From the NCBI GenBank assembly GCA_003151665.1, contig PLYD01000125.1, positions 1 to 13,017 on the forward strand: 13,017 bases of DNA, given 5' to 3'. The notes under the pieces were generated by a model that saw only the letters and a list, made by a program, of their open reading frames with translations, was not told the origin of the DNA and did no database searches. The translations under genes were made by a program, and so were the position numbers. The DNA comes from Candidatus Dormiibacterota bacterium (GTDB lineage: Bacteria; Chloroflexota; Dormibacteria; Dormibacterales; Dormibacteraceae). Of the stretch, positions 1-6,088 are shown in pieces; the stretch's first letter is position 1, and every line of letters starts with the position of its first letter.

Positions 1-2
1 GG

Positions 3-140
3 CTGTGGAGGGGCGTCACGATCCTCAACATCAAGCACGACCGCTGGGCCTGGGCAAGCCTGTTCTCGGTGGCAGCGACAGACATCTACATCCGACTCCT
101 CCTGGCGGGCGTTCTGCACGACCCGCGGTGGATCTCGTGA
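3..140 (+). CDS. C-terminal end of upstream gene, probably succinate dehydrogenase membrane subunit (partial)
   Basis: An open frame enters from the left edge and ends at TGA 138-140, leaving 45 codons. The visible tail contains a moderately hydrophobic stretch (roughly residues 19-38 of the fragment, including ASLFSVAATDIYIRLLLAGV) and ends in HDPRWIS. Its stop overlaps the GTG start of sdhA as GTGA, the usual sign of translational coupling in one operon. In the mycobacterial Sdh1 cluster the membrane anchor gene comes directly before the flavoprotein, so the position suggests this is that anchor. The fragment has no motif that proves it. It could be another membrane protein, and the family call is inference from gene order only. 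Confidence 0.5.
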   Translation: MWRGVTILNIKHDRWAWASLFSVAATDIYIRLLLAGVLHDPRWIS

Positions 141-1903
141 GCGCTGTCGCCTACGAGACAGTCGAGACCGATGTGCTCGTGATGGGCGCGGGAGGCGCCG
201 GCCTGCGCGGGGCGATCGCCGCGGCGGAAGCCGGCGCCCGCGTGCTGATCGTCTGCAAGTCGCTTCTTGGCAAGGCCCACACGGTGATGGCTGAGGGAGG
301 GGTTGCTGCCGCTATGCACAACGTCGCCTACCAGGACTCGTGGGAGGTGCATTTCGCCGACACCATGAAGGGCGGCAAGCTAATCAATAACTGGCACATG
401 GCCGAGCTTCATGCGAAGGAATCGCCAGACCGGGTGCTGGAGCTCGAGCGCTGGGGCGCCGTTTTCGACCGCACGTGGCAGGGGCGCATTCACCAGCGGC
501 CATTTGGCGCCCACACCTATCCGCGTCTCGCTCACATCGGAGACCGCACCGGGCTCGAAATGATAAGGACTCTCCAGGACCGCGTCGTGCACACAACAGG
601 TGTCGAAGTGCATATGGAAGCGACGGTGTTCGCGCTCCTGAAATCCGAAGGAAGGGTTGCCGGAGCGCTCGCCTACCGTCGCGCTGACGGCTCGTTGGTT
701 CTCTATCGTTTCGGTGCGCTGTTGCTCGCGACAGGTGGGACGGGGAAGATGTACCGCGTCACATCGAACTCGTGGGAGAGCACTGGCGACGGCACCGCGC
801 TTGCATACGAGGCAGGCGCGCTGCTGCGCGACATGGAGATGGTCCAGTTCCACCCCACGGGCATGGTCTGGCCGGCGGGCGTCAGGGGCCTCCTGGTCAC
901 GGAGGGCGTTCGCGGCGAGGGAGGTCTGTTGCGCAACAAGGATGGTGAGCGCTTCATGGAGCGTTACGACCCCGAGCGGATGGAGCTCTCGTCGCGCGAC
1001 GTCGTCGCTCGAGCGATTAATTCGGAGGTTGTGGCGGGGAGGGGTACGCCTCATGGCGGCGTTTATCTCGACATCACACACCGGAGCCCCGACTTCATAA
1101 AGCGCAAGCTGCCGTCGATGTATGAGCAGTTCCTGAAGCTGGCCAAGGTCGACATCACCAAGCAGCCGATGGAGGTGGCGCCGACCATCCATTACGCGAT
1201 GGGTGGTGTGCGCGTCGATGCCGAGACCGCCGCCAGCAGCGTGGCCGGACTGTACGCGGCTGGCGAGGTGGCCGCGGGCCTACACGGAGGCAACCGATTG
1301 GGCGGCAACTCACTCAGCGACCTGCTCGTGTTCGGCAAGCGCGCCGGCGATGCCGCAGCCGCGTCCGCCAAGAAAAATCCCAAGGCGGCAGCGGCGAGGA
1401 TCGATCCTGTCGAGATCGAGCTCGCGATCGCAACGCTGATGGCTCCCCTCGATCGTTCCGAGGGCGAGAACCCTTACCGGCTGATGGCAGAGATCCAGGA
1501 CGTGATGACGGAGCACGCTCCGATCGTCCGCGACGAAGCCGGGCTGACTGCCGGTCTCGAGAAGCTCGATGGTCTGCGAGCTCGAGCAGAGGTGTGCGGG
1601 ACCGGCGGCGGCCACAGCCTCGCGTTCAATCCAGGCTGGCACACCGCACACGACCTTCGTTCGCTGCTGGTCAACGCCGAAGCCCTTCTGCGCTCCGCAT
1701 TGGTCAGGAAGGAGAGCCGAGGAGCCCACGCTCGCTCGGACTTTTCCAAGACCGACGACCAGCTTGCCGCCGTCAACTTTGTGGTCGAGAAGACGGCCGG
1801 CGGCATGCAGGTGAGGCCGGAACCGCGGCCTCCTATGCCCGAGTACCTGGCCGATGCCGTGCAGCGCTCCTACGCCCTCTACACGCCCGAGGAGATGGAA
1901 TGA
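137..1903 (+). CDS. sdhA: Succinate dehydrogenase / fumarate reductase flavoprotein subunit, Sdh1-like
   Basis: This is the catalytic subunit that oxidises succinate to fumarate with FAD, passing electrons to the iron-sulfur subunit at the cytoplasmic face of the membrane. From the GTG at 137 it is 588 residues, the normal family length. Visible features are the N-terminal dinucleotide motif GAGGAG (residues 17-22), His48 in AHTVMAEGG at the position of the covalent FAD histidine, His239 in HPTGM, the TEGVRGEGG loop, Arg287 in SRDVVARA (catalytic arginine region), His352 in HYAMGG, and the FAD-binding C-terminal motif GLHGGNRLGGNSLSD. The frame stays open to position 5, but the extra 44 residues are the shadow of the upstream gene. 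GTG 137 overlaps that gene's stop and has GGTGG just upstream. It is followed immediately by sdhB. Confidence 0.95.
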   Translation: MSAVAYETVETDVLVMGAGGAGLRGAIAAAEAGARVLIVCKSLLGKAHTVMAEGGVAAAMHNVAYQDSWEVHFADTMKGGKLINNWHMAELHAKESPDRVLELERWGAVFDRTWQGRIHQRPFGAHTYPRLAHIGDRTGLEMIRTLQDRVVHTTGVEVHMEATVFALLKSEGRVAGALAYRRADGSLVLYRFGALLLATGGTGKMYRVTSNSWESTGDGTALAYEAGALLRDMEMVQFHPTGMVWPAGVRGLLVTEGVRGEGGLLRNKDGERFMERYDPERMELSSRDVVARAINSEVVAGRGTPHGGVYLDITHRSPDFIKRKLPSMYEQFLKLAKVDITKQPMEVAPTIHYAMGGVRVDAETAASSVAGLYAAGEVAAGLHGGNRLGGNSLSDLLVFGKRAGDAAAASAKKNPKAAAARIDPVEIELAIATLMAPLDRSEGENPYRLMAEIQDVMTEHAPIVRDEAGLTAGLEKLDGLRARAEVCGTGGGHSLAFNPGWHTAHDLRSLLVNAEALLRSALVRKESRGAHARSDFSKTDDQLAAVNFVVEKTAGGMQVRPEPRPPMPEYLADAVQRSYALYTPEEME

Positions 1904-2668
1904 ATGGGAGACTCTGACCTCGACCTGAGGATCTGGCGCGGCGACGCCAAAGGCGGGGAGCTGGTCTCCTATCGCGTGCCGGTCACCGAGGGCATGGTCG
2001 TCCTCGATGCGGTGCTTTGGGCTCAGGCGAACATGGCCTCGGACATGGCCGTGCGCTGGAACTGCAAGGCCGCCAAGTGCGGCTCATGCTCTGCCGAGAT
2101 CCAGGGTTTTCCACGCCTGATGTGCAAGACGCCGATCGCGGATTACGGCGACCACGTGACGGTCCGGCCGATGAGAGCGTTTCCGCTGATCAAGGACCTC
2201 GTCACCGACGTGAGCTGGAACTACGAGGTCAACAAGCAGATCCCGCCCTTCACTCCGTCGGAAAAGGACATGACCACGAGCGAGCCCTGGCGCATGCAGC
2301 AGAAGGACGTCGATCGTGTGATGGAGTTTCGCAAGTGCATCGAGTGCTTTCTTTGCCAGGACGTCTGCCACGTGCTGCGAAACCACGATGGCAAGAGCAA
2401 TTTTTACGGTCCGCGGTTCATGGTCCGAATCGCCGCCCTGGAGATGCATCCGAAGGATTCGCTCGATCGGCGCCCACTGCTGAAAGGCAACGCGGGCCTC
2501 GGCTACTGCAACGTCACCAAGTGCTGCACTGAGGTGTGCCCGGAGCACATCAAGATCACTGACAACGCGATCATCCCTCTCAAGGAGCGCATGGACGACA
2601 CCTACTTCGATCCTGTGCGCGCACTGATCCGCCGAATTGGCGGCGGCAGGAAACCCAAAGCGGTCTGA
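1904..2668 (+). CDS. sdhB: Succinate dehydrogenase / fumarate reductase iron-sulfur subunit, Sdh1-like
   Basis: This subunit carries electrons from the flavoprotein to quinone through three iron-sulfur clusters. The 254 residues show an N-terminal ferredoxin fold with [2Fe-2S] ligands Cys54, Cys59, Cys62 and Cys74. A C-terminal domain has CIECFLCQDVC (Cys145, 148, 151, 155) and CNVTKCCTEVCP (Cys202, 207, 208, 212). By family spacing, the [4Fe-4S] ligands are Cys145, 148, 151 and 212, and the [3Fe-4S] ligands are Cys155, 202 and 208; Cys207 is an extra neighbouring cysteine. The FRKCIECFLCQ and TKCCTEVCPEHIKITDNA blocks closely match what I remember of mycobacterial Sdh1 SdhB. The ATG follows the sdhA stop directly (TGAATG), and GAGGAG at 1889-1894 is a good Shine-Dalgarno sequence. 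Confidence 0.95.
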   Translation: MGDSDLDLRIWRGDAKGGELVSYRVPVTEGMVVLDAVLWAQANMASDMAVRWNCKAAKCGSCSAEIQGFPRLMCKTPIADYGDHVTVRPMRAFPLIKDLVTDVSWNYEVNKQIPPFTPSEKDMTTSEPWRMQQKDVDRVMEFRKCIECFLCQDVCHVLRNHDGKSNFYGPRFMVRIAALEMHPKDSLDRRPLLKGNAGLGYCNVTKCCTEVCPEHIKITDNAIIPLKERMDDTYFDPVRALIRRIGGGRKPKAV

Positions 2669-2676
2669 GGTGCTGG

Positions 2677-2690
2677 GGGCCGATGGACTC
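2677..2690 (-). promoter_or_regulatory. Candidate DevR/DosR-like operator, distal box upstream of the SRPBCC gene
   Basis: Read on the minus strand this is GAGTCCATCGGCCC, 12 of 14 identical to the alcohol dehydrogenase upstream site GGGTCCTTCGGCCC. On the plus strand it lies inside an imperfect inverted repeat, GGGGGCCGATGGACTCCC (2675-2692). It is in the 80-bp gap between sdhB and the SRPBCC gene. Its centre is 23 bp from the second box at 2700-2713, about two helical turns. The assignment is inferred from similarity to the other sites. GC-rich words such as TCGGCC are common here, so chance is possible. Confidence 0.3.
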
Positions 2691-2699
2691 CCGCAACCG

Positions 2700-2713
2700 G
2701 TGACTTTCGGCAC
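2700..2713 (+). promoter_or_regulatory. Candidate DevR/DosR-like operator, proximal box upstream of the SRPBCC gene
   Basis: The site GTGACTTTCGGCAC differs at two symmetric positions (2 and 13) from GGGACTTTCGGCCC, a form of the mycobacterial DosR box as I remember it. It is flanked so that the full element reads GGTG...CACC. Its centre is about 30 bp upstream of a GATACT -10-like hexamer (2737-2742) and 42 bp upstream of the ATG at 2749. An activator overlapping the -35 region would be placed there. Function is inferred. Confidence 0.35.
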
Positions 2714-2736
2714 CTGTTCGCTCCGAGGTTGGGCTG

Positions 2737-2742
2737 GATACT
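2737..2742 (+). promoter_or_regulatory. Candidate -10 element for the SRPBCC gene
   Basis: GATACT ends 6 nt before the ATG at 2749. A start site about 7 nt downstream would make the transcript nearly leaderless, consistent with the lack of a clear Shine-Dalgarno sequence. No good -35 hexamer is visible, which fits an activator-dependent promoter served by the two boxes upstream. Confidence 0.3.
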
Positions 2743-2748
2743 CGAGAC

Positions 2749-3195
2749 ATGTTCGTCCAACATTCGGTTCATATCGAGCGGCCGATTGAGGCCGTCACCG
2801 CTGCCATCGCGATGGGTCCTCGGAAGTGGTTTCCACGCCTCGCACTTCCCGGCCGCGCCGCGGTCGGCCCTGAGATTGCGGGCATCGGCCTTCGCAAGGA
2901 GGTCGCCGTCCAGGTGGGCGACCCGGTGTCGGTCGGCAGCACCACCCAGGTCCCAATCACGTGGCAAGCTACATTCGTCAGGAACCTGTTCCCCTTGATG
3001 ACCGGAAGCGTCGAGGTTGCCCCCGTCGATCCTGGCACCACGAGGCTCACCGTCTCCGGCATGTACGAGCCGCCGCTCGGCCGCTTGGGCAAGCAGCTCG
3101 ACGATGCGCTGATGCACAGGGTGGCAGCGGCGACGGTCAGGGATCTTGCCCAGTCGGTCGCCAAGCGGCTCGCCAAGGCGGCGGCCGCTTACTGA
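2749..3195 (+). CDS. SRPBCC-fold (polyketide cyclase/START-like) protein
   Basis: A 148-residue protein with the outline of a small SRPBCC ligand-binding domain. It opens with a beta-strand-like FVQHSVHIERPIEAVTAAI segment (typical pattern: hydrophobic strand, then 'P.e.V..a'), has alternating strands in the middle (ITWQATFVRNLFPLMTGSVEVAPVD, TRLTVSGMYEPP), and ends in a long amphipathic helix (about residues 105-147) with ALMHRVAAATVRDLAQSVAKRLAKAA. Members bind hydrophobic ligands or act as cyclases, but nothing here identifies a ligand. There is no signal peptide or membrane segment. Its stop overlaps the convergent response regulator stop by 7 bp. Two operator-like sites upstream suggest control by the neighbouring DevR-type system. 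The fold call is from pattern only; an uncharacterised protein is the alternative. Confidence 0.65.
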   Translation: MFVQHSVHIERPIEAVTAAIAMGPRKWFPRLALPGRAAVGPEIAGIGLRKEVAVQVGDPVSVGSTTQVPITWQATFVRNLFPLMTGSVEVAPVDPGTTRLTVSGMYEPPLGRLGKQLDDALMHRVAAATVRDLAQSVAKRLAKAAAAY

Positions 3196-3863
3196 GACCC
3201 GGGAGTAGTCGTATGTCGCGCGAGGTACGCCGCCGCTTCCGCGCGACGAGCCACCTCCAGCTTGGAGAGGATCGTTGATACGTAGTTCTTGACAGTCTTC
3301 TCGGCCAGCTTCAGCTCCTTGCCGATCTGGCCGTTGGTCAGGCCTCTCGCAATCAAGGTGAGGATTCGCTCCTCCTGCGCGGACAGCCTCGCGAGCTTCT
3401 CATCGCGCATCGTCTTGCCCTTGCGCAGCCGTTCGAGCACCGATCGAGTCACCTCGGGGTCGAGCAGACTCCTGCCCGCGCCGACCTCGCGAATCGCCCG
3501 GATCAGCTCGCCGCCGCGGATCTGTTTGAGCACGTAGCCCGCGGCGCCGGCCATGATCGACGCGAACAGGGCCTCGTCGTCCGCGAATGACGTCAGCATC
3601 AGGACCTGCGTGCCCTCGAGACGCGCCCGGATCTCGCGTGTGGCCTCGATGCCGCTGCCGTCCGCAAGCCGGACGTCCATGACGACGACGTCCGGTCTGT
3701 TCTTAAGCGCTTGATCGATCGCCTCTTGCACCGAGCCCGCCTCAGCGACGACGGTGAGATCGTCGTGCGCGTTGATCAGGGATTTGACGCCGTCTCGCAC
3801 GACTTCGTGATCGTCGACGAGCATGATGCGAAGCCGGCTCTTGGGTGCATTCACGGAGCTCAT
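3189..3863 (-). CDS. NarL/FixJ-family response regulator, DevR/DosR type
   Basis: This is a 224-residue DNA-binding response regulator. The N-terminal receiver (about 11-127) has the acidic pair Asp17-Asp18 in VDDHEVV, phosphoacceptor Asp63 in VVVMDVRL, Thr91 in MLTSF and Lys113 in GYVLKQI. The C-terminal LuxR-type helix-turn-helix (about 157-215) includes LSAQEERILTLIARGLTNGQIGKEL and LAEKTVKNYVSTILSKL. The blocks VVRDGVKSLI, VGAGRSLLDPEV and LAEKTVKNYVS match mycobacterial DevR/DosR very closely, as I remember that sequence. In mycobacteria DosR activates dormancy genes under hypoxia, NO or CO. The ATG overlaps the kinase stop as ATGA, so the two are co-translated and form a cognate pair. 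It ends at TAA 3191-3189, convergent with the SRPBCC gene. Confidence 0.9.
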   Translation of the reverse strand: MSSVNAPKSRLRIMLVDDHEVVRDGVKSLINAHDDLTVVAEAGSVQEAIDQALKNRPDVVVMDVRLADGSGIEATREIRARLEGTQVLMLTSFADDEALFASIMAGAAGYVLKQIRGGELIRAIREVGAGRSLLDPEVTRSVLERLRKGKTMRDEKLARLSAQEERILTLIARGLTNGQIGKELKLAEKTVKNYVSTILSKLEVARRAEAAAYLARHTTTPGSQ

Positions 3864-5476
3864 ATAGGGAAGCGCATTCTCAATGTGGTCCCTTTCTTGG
3901 CAGCGCTGGTCACGAGCAATGCGCCACCCATAGCCTCGGCCCGCTCACGCATGTTGCGCAGGCCATTGCCGGCCGAACCGCTACCAACGTCGAACCCGAC
4001 TCCGTCATCCTCGATCGTAAGGACAGCGTACTTGCCCTCACGCGCGAGCCGAACCACCGACTGGTTCGCGGCCGCGTGGCGGGCGACGTTTGACAGGGCT
4101 TCGCGGGTCAATTGCACGATCTGATGTGATCGAGACGATAGACCGGCCGCCAGCGCCGCGTCCACTCCCACCTCGACCCGAGAGCCTGATCGTTTTTGCA
4201 GGTCGTCCCCAAGCTCACGCAGGGCCTGGTCCAGCTGCCGGTCTGCGAGGATGCCCGGCCGCAGGCCGAATATGTAATTGCGCAGGTCGCGTATGACCCG
4301 GTCGAGCTCGTCCACGGCGCCTTCGATTCGGCCGGCGGTCTCGGGCGGGCCCGCCAGCAGCGCAGCGCCCTGCAAGCCCATGCCGACGGCGAACAACGAC
4401 TGGATGATGCCGTCATGGAGCTCCCTGGCAATGCGCTCTCGCTCCTCCATCAGCCCGACACGCTTAACGTCATCCTGGGCGCGTGAGTACTCGATCGCCA
4501 CGGATGCCTGGTCTGCGAAAGTCTCCACGAGGCGAATCGTGACCTCATCAAAGACGCGGCCGCCTTTCAAATTCGCAACCATAAGGGTGCCTATGGCCCG
4601 GCCTCGGACCCGGAGCGGCATGAAGATTGCCGGCCCCACGTGGCCCAGGCGCATGACTGGCTGATAGCCTCTAGCGTGCGTGCTCGCATCGTCGGTGTGG
4701 AGCGCCTTGCCCGTCTCGATCACCACCCCCGAGATCGACTTCTCCGCGGGCACCGACTGATTTCGCACCTGGGGGGCGTACGCGCCGACCGCAGCCACCA
4801 CCTCGAGTCTTCCTGGACTCGCTGTCGTCGTCAGGATCGAGGCCGCATCCGCTCCCGCCAGCTCTCGGGCATGCTCGGCGATGGAGGTCAGCAAGGAGTC
4901 GGGGTCCACGCCCTCGAGGATTTGGCCGCTTATCTGGCGCAGCGCGTCCAGCCAGCGCTCTCGCTGCACTGACTCTTGGTAGAGCGACGCGTTGGCGATG
5001 GCGACGCCGGCCTGGGTGGCAAGGATCAGCAACGAGCGTTCATCGTCCTCGCTGAACTCCGGCGCGCTGCGCTTGTCAGTCAGGTAGATGTTGCCGTAGA
5101 TCCTTCCTATCGCTTGCACGGGCGCGCCGAGAAACGAAGTCATCGGCGGGTGATTGGGTGGAAACCCGACTGTGCCGGAGTGCTTCGCGATCTCCCGAAC
5201 GCGGACGATTCTCGGCTCGCTTATCAGCAAGCCGAGCAGCCCACGTCCGTGGGGAAGGGCGCCAATCGCGCTCCTCTGCTTGGCGGAGATGCCCGTGGTG
5301 ATGAAATCCACCAGGCCGCCTCCGGCGCCGATCACGCCGAGCGCCCCATAACGGGCGTCGGTGACCTCAGCCGCCAGGTCCACGATCCTTTGCAGCACCA
5401 TCGGCAGCGAGAGTTCAGAAGCAAGGGCCAGACCCGCTCGCAGCAGCGCGTCCTTACGGTCGCGAACCTCGCTCAT
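3860..5476 (-). CDS. Two-GAF sensor histidine kinase, DevS/DosS/DosT type
   Basis: A 538-residue soluble kinase, close to the length of mycobacterial DosS. GAF1 spans about residues 22-166 and GAF2 about 190-330. The HisKA_3 dimerisation helix has the phosphorylated His354 in ERIARELHDGIIQSLF. The HATPase domain has an N-box with Glu459 and Asn463 (REALSNVARHA), a G1 box with DDGVGF at 490-495, and a glycine motif GNGLRNMRERA at 503-513. GAF1 contains GFPPNHPPMTSFLGAPV and NIYLTDK. His109 and Tyr131 lie 22 residues apart, matching what I recall of the DosS heme ligand His149 and distal Tyr171, so GAF1 may bind heme and sense O2, NO, CO or redox state. The frame is open far upstream, but that part is antisense to the CBS gene. 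The ATG at 5476 begins the conserved MSEVRDRKDALLRAG and follows a TAAATT -10-like element. Confidence 0.92.
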   Translation of the reverse strand: MSEVRDRKDALLRAGLALASELSLPMVLQRIVDLAAEVTDARYGALGVIGAGGGLVDFITTGISAKQRSAIGALPHGRGLLGLLISEPRIVRVREIAKHSGTVGFPPNHPPMTSFLGAPVQAIGRIYGNIYLTDKRSAPEFSEDDERSLLILATQAGVAIANASLYQESVQRERWLDALRQISGQILEGVDPDSLLTSIAEHARELAGADAASILTTTASPGRLEVVAAVGAYAPQVRNQSVPAEKSISGVVIETGKALHTDDASTHARGYQPVMRLGHVGPAIFMPLRVRGRAIGTLMVANLKGGRVFDEVTIRLVETFADQASVAIEYSRAQDDVKRVGLMEERERIARELHDGIIQSLFAVGMGLQGAALLAGPPETAGRIEGAVDELDRVIRDLRNYIFGLRPGILADRQLDQALRELGDDLQKRSGSRVEVGVDAALAAGLSSRSHQIVQLTREALSNVARHAAANQSVVRLAREGKYAVLTIEDDGVGFDVGSGSAGNGLRNMRERAEAMGGALLVTSAAKKGTTLRMRFPI

Positions 5477-5484
5477 GGTTCGCG

Positions 5485-5490
5485 AATTTA
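5485..5490 (-). promoter_or_regulatory. Candidate -10 element for the kinase-regulator operon
   Basis: On the minus strand TAAATT (a TANNNT hexamer) is 8 nt upstream of the kinase ATG. It lies in the most AT-rich stretch of the divergent region. The predicted start is about 2 nt before the ATG, giving an almost leaderless message, and no Shine-Dalgarno sequence is seen. The operator-like site at 5518-5531 is about 34 bp further upstream. Confidence 0.35.
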
Positions 5491-5517
5491 CGCCATGACG
5501 ATCGGCCCTGCAGCGCC

Positions 5518-5531
5518 GGGTCATTCGGCCC
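5518..5531 (+). promoter_or_regulatory. Candidate DevR/DosR-like operator between the kinase and CBS genes
   Basis: The site GGGTCATTCGGCCC differs at one of 14 positions from the site upstream of the alcohol dehydrogenase, and the next base (T) also matches. It lies in the 138-bp divergent gap, about -47 from the predicted kinase start. It could therefore serve autoregulation, the CBS gene, or both. Its ends form an imperfect palindrome (GGGTC/GGCCC). Function is inferred. Confidence 0.38.
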
Positions 5532-5614
5532 TGTGGCGATATCGAGTTCGGTGGCAGCCTTTGGCAATGATCGCATCGAGGCACACCATCAACGGATCGC
5601 CACGACGTCGAACC

Positions 5615-5980
5615 GTGTCCGACGTGATGACAAAGCGCGTGCACGTGGCCGGTCCGCTTGCGCCGTTCAAGCAGCTGGTGCGCCTCATCGCCGAGAACCG
5701 GGTCAGCGCGATCCCGATCGTCGATCAGCAGGGTGTACCGATCGGGATTGTCTCGGAATCGGACCTCTTGCTCGAGGAAAGGCACGTCGGGAGGCCGATC
5801 GACCCCATCGCCTCGAGATTCATGACCATTCCCGTGATCACTGTCGCCGCGGACGCGAGCCGCAACCAGGCAGCGAGCCTGATGCGGGAACGAAATGTGA
5901 GGCGCCTCGTCGTGGTCGACGATCGCGGCCGGATCGCCGGAATCGTCAGCCGGAGCGACCTGCTGGGCCTTCTGTCCTGA
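5615..5980 (+). CDS. CBS-domain pair protein
   Basis: A 121-residue protein made of two CBS motifs, a module that usually binds adenine nucleotides (AMP, ATP, SAM) and acts as an energy or redox sensor. CBS1 (about 2-55) has SDVMTKRV and SAIPIVDQQGVPIGIVSESDLLL. CBS2 (about 66-121) has RFMTIPVITVAAD and VRRLVVVDDRGRIAGIVSRSDLLGLL. No further domain is present. The GTG at 5615 is chosen because it gives the usual N-terminus (MSDVMT). In-frame ATGs at 5567 and 5495 are possible, but the residues they add do not look conserved, and longer upstream extension is antisense to the kinase. No clear ribosome binding site is visible. Stand-alone CBS-pair proteins such as Hrp1 belong to the mycobacterial DosR regulon, so its place beside a DevRS-like pair is suggestive. 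Confidence 0.85.
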   Translation: MSDVMTKRVHVAGPLAPFKQLVRLIAENRVSAIPIVDQQGVPIGIVSESDLLLEERHVGRPIDPIASRFMTIPVITVAADASRNQAASLMRERNVRRLVVVDDRGRIAGIVSRSDLLGLLS

Positions 5981-5987
5981 AGTGCGG

Positions 5988-6001
5988 GGGTCCTTCGGCC
6001 C
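5988..6001 (+). promoter_or_regulatory. Candidate DevR/DosR-like operator upstream of the alcohol dehydrogenase
   Basis: The site GGGTCCTTCGGCCC is 12 of 14 identical to GGGACTTTCGGCCC and is the best consensus form of the four sites in this window. It begins 7 nt after the CBS stop and lies about 88 nt before the dehydrogenase ATG. A weak -10-like AAGAGT at 6023-6028 would put the site centre near -41. Because it closely follows a stop codon, a role in termination was considered, but it forms no good stem and has no T-tract. Confidence 0.38.
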
Positions 6002-6074
6002 TCGATCAAACTTGGCGGCAGGAAGAGTCTGGAGATCGGCGGCAGGACGCCAGCTCACCTGATCTCAATTAACG

Positions 6075-6080
6075 AAAGGG
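6075..6080 (+). promoter_or_regulatory. Ribosome binding site of the alcohol dehydrogenase
   Basis: AAAGGG lies 8 nt before the ATG at 6089, in a locally A-rich stretch that stands out from its GC-rich surroundings. It fixes the start and suggests efficient translation of this gene. Confidence 0.7.
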
Positions 6081-6088
6081 AAACGAAA

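Noticed and set aside
380..1192. 270-codon open frame on the minus strand opposite sdhA
   Set aside because: It is rich in Arg, His and Ala with no motif, as expected for the shadow of a GC-rich gene.
4976..5614. Long open frame on the plus strand leading into the CBS gene
   Set aside because: It is antisense to the kinase GAF domains. Only the part after 5615 shows CBS motifs.
5477..6058. 194-residue N-terminal extension of the sensor kinase on the minus strand
   Set aside because: It is antisense to the CBS gene and the region after it, has no domain character, and the conserved kinase N-terminus begins at the ATG at 5476.
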